A DNA stretch of 64,000 nucleotides from Verrucomicrobiota bacterium (GTDB lineage: Bacteria; Verrucomicrobiota; Verrucomicrobiia; Opitutales; Opitutaceae). The notes under the pieces are model-generated. The model worked only from the letters and a program-made list of their open reading frames with translations, searched no databases and was not told the origin of the DNA. Positions within the stretch are counted from its first letter, which is position 1. Every line of letters starts with the position of its first letter. The DNA is taken from the NCBI GenBank assembly GCA_016222805.1, contig JACRQG010000005.1:176141-240140 (forward strand), read 5' to 3'. The position numbers were made by a program, and so were the translations under genes. This document shows, one piece after another, positions 61,664 through 64,000 of this stretch.

Positions 61664-62848
61664 ATGGCCCGTTCCGCCACCGTCCGCCCGTCGTCGCCCG
61701 CCACGCCCCATGTCGCCCTCTTGGTCGAGACCTCCCTCGCCTCCGGCCGCGACATCCTCATGGGCATCGCCCGGTACGTGCGGGAGCACCGTCCCTGGTC
61801 GCTTTTTCACGAGGCCCGCGGCCTGGAGGAGCGGCTGCCGCGCTGGCTCGAGGGCTGGCGGGGCCACGGGATCATCGCGCGCGTGCAGTCGCCCGCCATG
61901 GCGCGCGCCCTCCGCCGCACCGGCCTGCCCGTGGTTGATGTGCTCGGCATCGTGCCCGGCTCCGGATTTCCCGTGGTGCACGTCGACGATGCGGCCATCG
62001 GCAGCATGGCGGCGAACCACCTGCTCGACCGCGGCCTGCGGCACTTTGCCTTCTACGGGCTCGAGCGGGAGAACTGGTCCACCGCGCGCGAAGCCGCCTT
62101 CTGCGCCACCGTCGGACGCGAGGGCTTGCCGGTCGAGGTTCGGCGCGACCGCCGCCACGCGGTCAACGACCAGACGTGGGAACGACACCAGGAGGCGCTG
62201 ACCCGCTGGGTGGCCGGCCTGCCCAAGCCGGTCGGCATCATGGTCTGCAGCGATCAACGGGGCAGCCTCCTGCTCGACGCCTGCCGTCGCGCCGGCACCG
62301 CCGTTCCCGACGAGGCTTCGATCATCGGCGTGGACAACGACGAACCCCTCTGCAGCGTGTGCCACCCTCCGCTGACCAGCGTCTGGCCCAACCACGCCCT
62401 CGTCGGCTACGAGGCCGCCGCCCTTCTGCAGGGCTTGATGTCCGGCAGCGCCGCCTCCCCGGCCCGGGTGCGCACGCCGCCCAAGACCATCGTCACGCGG
62501 CAGTCGACCGACACCCTCGCGGTGACCGACGAGATCGTCGCCCGCAGCCTGCGGGTGATCCGCGACCGCGCCTGCGCCCGGCTCCGCGTCGACGACCTCG
62601 CCCGGGCGGTTGGCGCCTCGCGCAGCGTGCTGCAGCGCCGGTTCCGCGCCGCCCTCCACTGCAGCATTAACGAGAAGCTAATCGGGCACCGCCTCGACAC
62701 CGCCCGCCGGCTGCTGACCGAGACCACCCTGACCCTGCCCGATATCGCTGAGCGCAGCGGCTTCGAACACGCCGAGTACATGGCCTACGTCTTCCGCCGT
62801 CGCGTCGGGATTTCCCCCGCCCAGTTTCGGGCGCGAACGCACCACTGA
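61664..62848 (+). CDS. XylR-type transcriptional regulator (LacI-like sensor plus AraC HTH)
   Basis: A 394-residue regulator with the XylR layout common in Verrucomicrobiota. Residues about 15-285 form a LacI/PBP-type sugar-binding domain (PHVALLVETSLASGRDILMG, GHGIIARVQSPAMARALRRT, GFPVVHVDDAAIGSMAANHL, GIMVCSDQRGSLLLDACRRA). The C-terminal 110 residues are an AraC-type double helix-turn-helix (LRVDDLARAVGASRSVLQRR, LPDIAERSGFEHAEYMAYVF). The ATG at 61664 directly follows the repeated operator. It is divergent from the receptor-sulfatase-GH2 operon, so it probably activates it in response to galactose or a galactoside, and autoregulates. Effector not determinable. Confidence 0.93.
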   Translation: MARSATVRPSSPATPHVALLVETSLASGRDILMGIARYVREHRPWSLFHEARGLEERLPRWLEGWRGHGIIARVQSPAMARALRRTGLPVVDVLGIVPGSGFPVVHVDDAAIGSMAANHLLDRGLRHFAFYGLERENWSTAREAAFCATVGREGLPVEVRRDRRHAVNDQTWERHQEALTRWVAGLPKPVGIMVCSDQRGSLLLDACRRAGTAVPDEASIIGVDNDEPLCSVCHPPLTSVWPNHALVGYEAAALLQGLMSGSAASPARVRTPPKTIVTRQSTDTLAVTDEIVARSLRVIRDRACARLRVDDLARAVGASRSVLQRRFRAALHCSINEKLIGHRLDTARRLLTETTLTLPDIAERSGFEHAEYMAYVFRRRVGISPAQFRARTHH

Positions 62849-62877
62849 GCGGCCGGAGCGAAGCCCCGCTCCGCTCA
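62846..62877. terminator. Shared hairpin over two convergent stop codons
   Basis: TGAGCGG-CCGG-AGCG on the left pairs with CGCTCCGCTCA on the right (an 11-base stem with a four-base bulge). The stem includes the stop codons of both the XylR-type gene (62846-62848) and the GH43 gene (62875-62877). It is suited to stop transcription from both sides; no clear T-run follows. Confidence 0.45.
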
Positions 62878-64000
62878 GAACTGAAACTGCTGCACCTCGT
62901 CCGGGCCGGGAGAGGCGTAGCGGGGATCCTTCGCCCGGATGGAGACGTCCCCAGTGGGGAGTTGCCGCACTTCCAGGGGCACGATGGTCGTGCCGCGCTG
63001 GTTGATGGTCTGCGCCTCCGCGCGAAGGTCCCGCGACTCGATCCCCGCGCTGGGTACCGGCGGCACATTGCCGTTGAAAAACGCCGTGCACCACCACTTG
63101 CCATCGCGCGTCTGGAAGGGCGTGCCGTGGCCAAGGAAGCGCCCCGCAAACCGGCGGGGACCGAACGGACCGGTGGGTTTCGCCGCCGTGCAATAATAGA
63201 GGTTGTAGCTGCCCTTCCGCGGGAGATCCGTGGACCAGGCGGTGCCGAAGTGGACGTACTTGCCGAAGACCTTGGCCATGGTGGCGCCTTCGTGGCCGAT
63301 CCGGGAAATCGCAGTGCCGTTGGGCCCCGGCCGCGTTCCCGCCGGATCGATCCGCACGGCCTCGGCGGTGAAGCGCGTGAAGTCGCGGCTCAGCGGAGCG
63401 ATGAGCGTGTTCTCCCAGAGCAGATACCAGGTGCCGTCGTCATCCTTGAAGAGCGACGGATCATGGCGGGCCCCGAGGTTGAGCCCCATCGGATGCGTCC
63501 AGGGTCCCTTGAGCTCCGGGCCCGCGGAGAGCGCCAGGCTGGCCACACCCTTCGGGCAGTGCACGAGGGCCCAACGGTCGCCCGTCCAGTGAATTTCGGG
63601 CGCCCAGATCCGCCGCTGATCCGGACCGTCGCGGTCGATGCTCGCGGGATTGGCCCGGAAGTGCGCGGTGTCCTCGAGCGTGAACGGCACCCCGACGTAG
63701 TCCCAGGTGGCGAGGTCGCGCGAGCGCCAGACCTGAACCTTCGAGCCGACGATCGAGGTCTTCCACAGGCCCACATTGTAGGGATCGCTCTGCTCGCGGG
63801 GATCGCCGGGATTCGGCGTCGTGCCCGTGAGGTAGTAGTAGTCATCCGGACCGAGCACAATGTACGGATCGCGAATCCAGCCTTCTTTGACGTAGAGCGC
63901 CCGGTCGTGGGACTTGAGGCCGGCGAGGATCTCCGACTTCGGCTGGGCCGGCACCACCCCGGGAGGAAGCCCGGCGGCCGGGACCGTCAGGACGGCCAGG
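62875..64000 (-). CDS. GH43 family glycosidase, N-terminus cut by right edge
   Basis: At least 375 residues of an exported five-bladed beta-propeller glycosidase of the GH43 type; the start codon lies beyond the right edge. The frame continues to the edge through what looks like the end of a signal peptide (LAVLTVPAAGLPPG). Catalytic-type acidic positions are visible: WIRDPYIVLGPDDYYYLTG, RRIWAPEIHWTGDRW, GARHDPSLFKDDDGTWYLLW and ISRIGHEGATMAKVFG. GH43 enzymes remove arabinose, xylose or galactose branches, often exo-acting. It converges with the XylR-type gene and could belong to a neighbouring operon in the same sulfated-glycan system. The related GH32/GH117 propellers are less likely by motif. 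Confidence 0.85.
   Translation of the reverse strand, partial: LAVLTVPAAGLPPGVVPAQPKSEILAGLKSHDRALYVKEGWIRDPYIVLGPDDYYYLTGTTPNPGDPREQSDPYNVGLWKTSIVGSKVQVWRSRDLATWDYVGVPFTLEDTAHFRANPASIDRDGPDQRRIWAPEIHWTGDRWALVHCPKGVASLALSAGPELKGPWTHPMGLNLGARHDPSLFKDDDGTWYLLWENTLIAPLSRDFTRFTAEAVRIDPAGTRPGPNGTAISRIGHEGATMAKVFGKYVHFGTAWSTDLPRKGSYNLYYCTAAKPTGPFGPRRFAGRFLGHGTPFQTRDGKWWCTAFFNGNVPPVPSAGIESRDLRAEAQTINQRGTTIVPLEVRQLPTGDVSIRAKDPRYASPGPDEVQQFQF

Overview
The window is very GC-rich chromosomal DNA that reads like a free-living, polysaccharide-degrading member of the Verrucomicrobiota, most likely near Opitutaceae. The grounds are three large TonB-dependent receptors, several Tat- or Sec-exported Gfo/Idh/MocA proteins and glycan enzymes, a VPDGG-type PEP-CTERM protein, XylR- and LacI-type sugar regulators, and paralogous PAS-rich kinases. 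Intergenic spaces are full of GC-rich hairpin repeats. The taxonomic call is inference from gene content. No tRNA, rRNA, CRISPR array, integrase or transposase was seen.

Layout. 1-5338 (minus): a TonB-dependent receptor cut by the left edge, a secreted glycosidase-like protein (DUF6259-like) and a Tat-exported oxidoreductase. 5816-17096 (plus): a signalling block with a soluble 6-PAS kinase translationally coupled to a NarL-type regulator, a DUF2934 mini-protein, a membrane GAF/7-PAS kinase and a REC-PAS-PAS-kinase-REC hybrid. 17131-17600: three tandem 169-bp repeats. 17640-23554 (minus): an alpha/beta-hydrolase fused to a polytopic membrane domain, a HEAT-repeat protein and a second oxidoreductase. 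23976-28884 (plus): an orphan ParB-like protein and a 1254-residue secreted protein. 29151-32602 (plus): a solute-binding protein coupled to a hybrid kinase whose phosphoacceptor region has been replaced by an antisense fragment of an OleC-like acyl-CoA/AMP ligase. 32734-35324: a serine hydrolase and a secreted protein of unknown function.

35650-46440 looks like a uronan/pectin-type locus: TonB-dependent receptor, LacI regulator, a glucuronan/heparin-lyase-like protein, and a four-gene run of GH28 enzyme, NagB-like pseudoenzyme, metallophosphoesterase and a large secreted protein that may be an unrecognised lyase. 46708-49981 holds the VPDGG-CTERM protein and a penicillin-acylase-type amidase. 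49996-64000 is a galactoside locus: TonB-dependent receptor, sulfatase, GH2 enzyme, aldose 1-epimerase, galactokinase, sodium/sugar symporter and a small membrane protein, with a divergent XylR-type regulator and a GH43 enzyme cut by the right edge. Together these suggest import of sulfated galacto-oligosaccharides, desulfation, beta-galactoside cleavage, mutarotation, galactose uptake and phosphorylation.

The most unusual features are the kinase/OleC chimera, the NagB-like protein that lacks its catalytic residues, the hydrolase/membrane fusion, the possible new lyase, a pair of 127-bp MITE-like elements, and two families of dispersed hairpins that share their ends.
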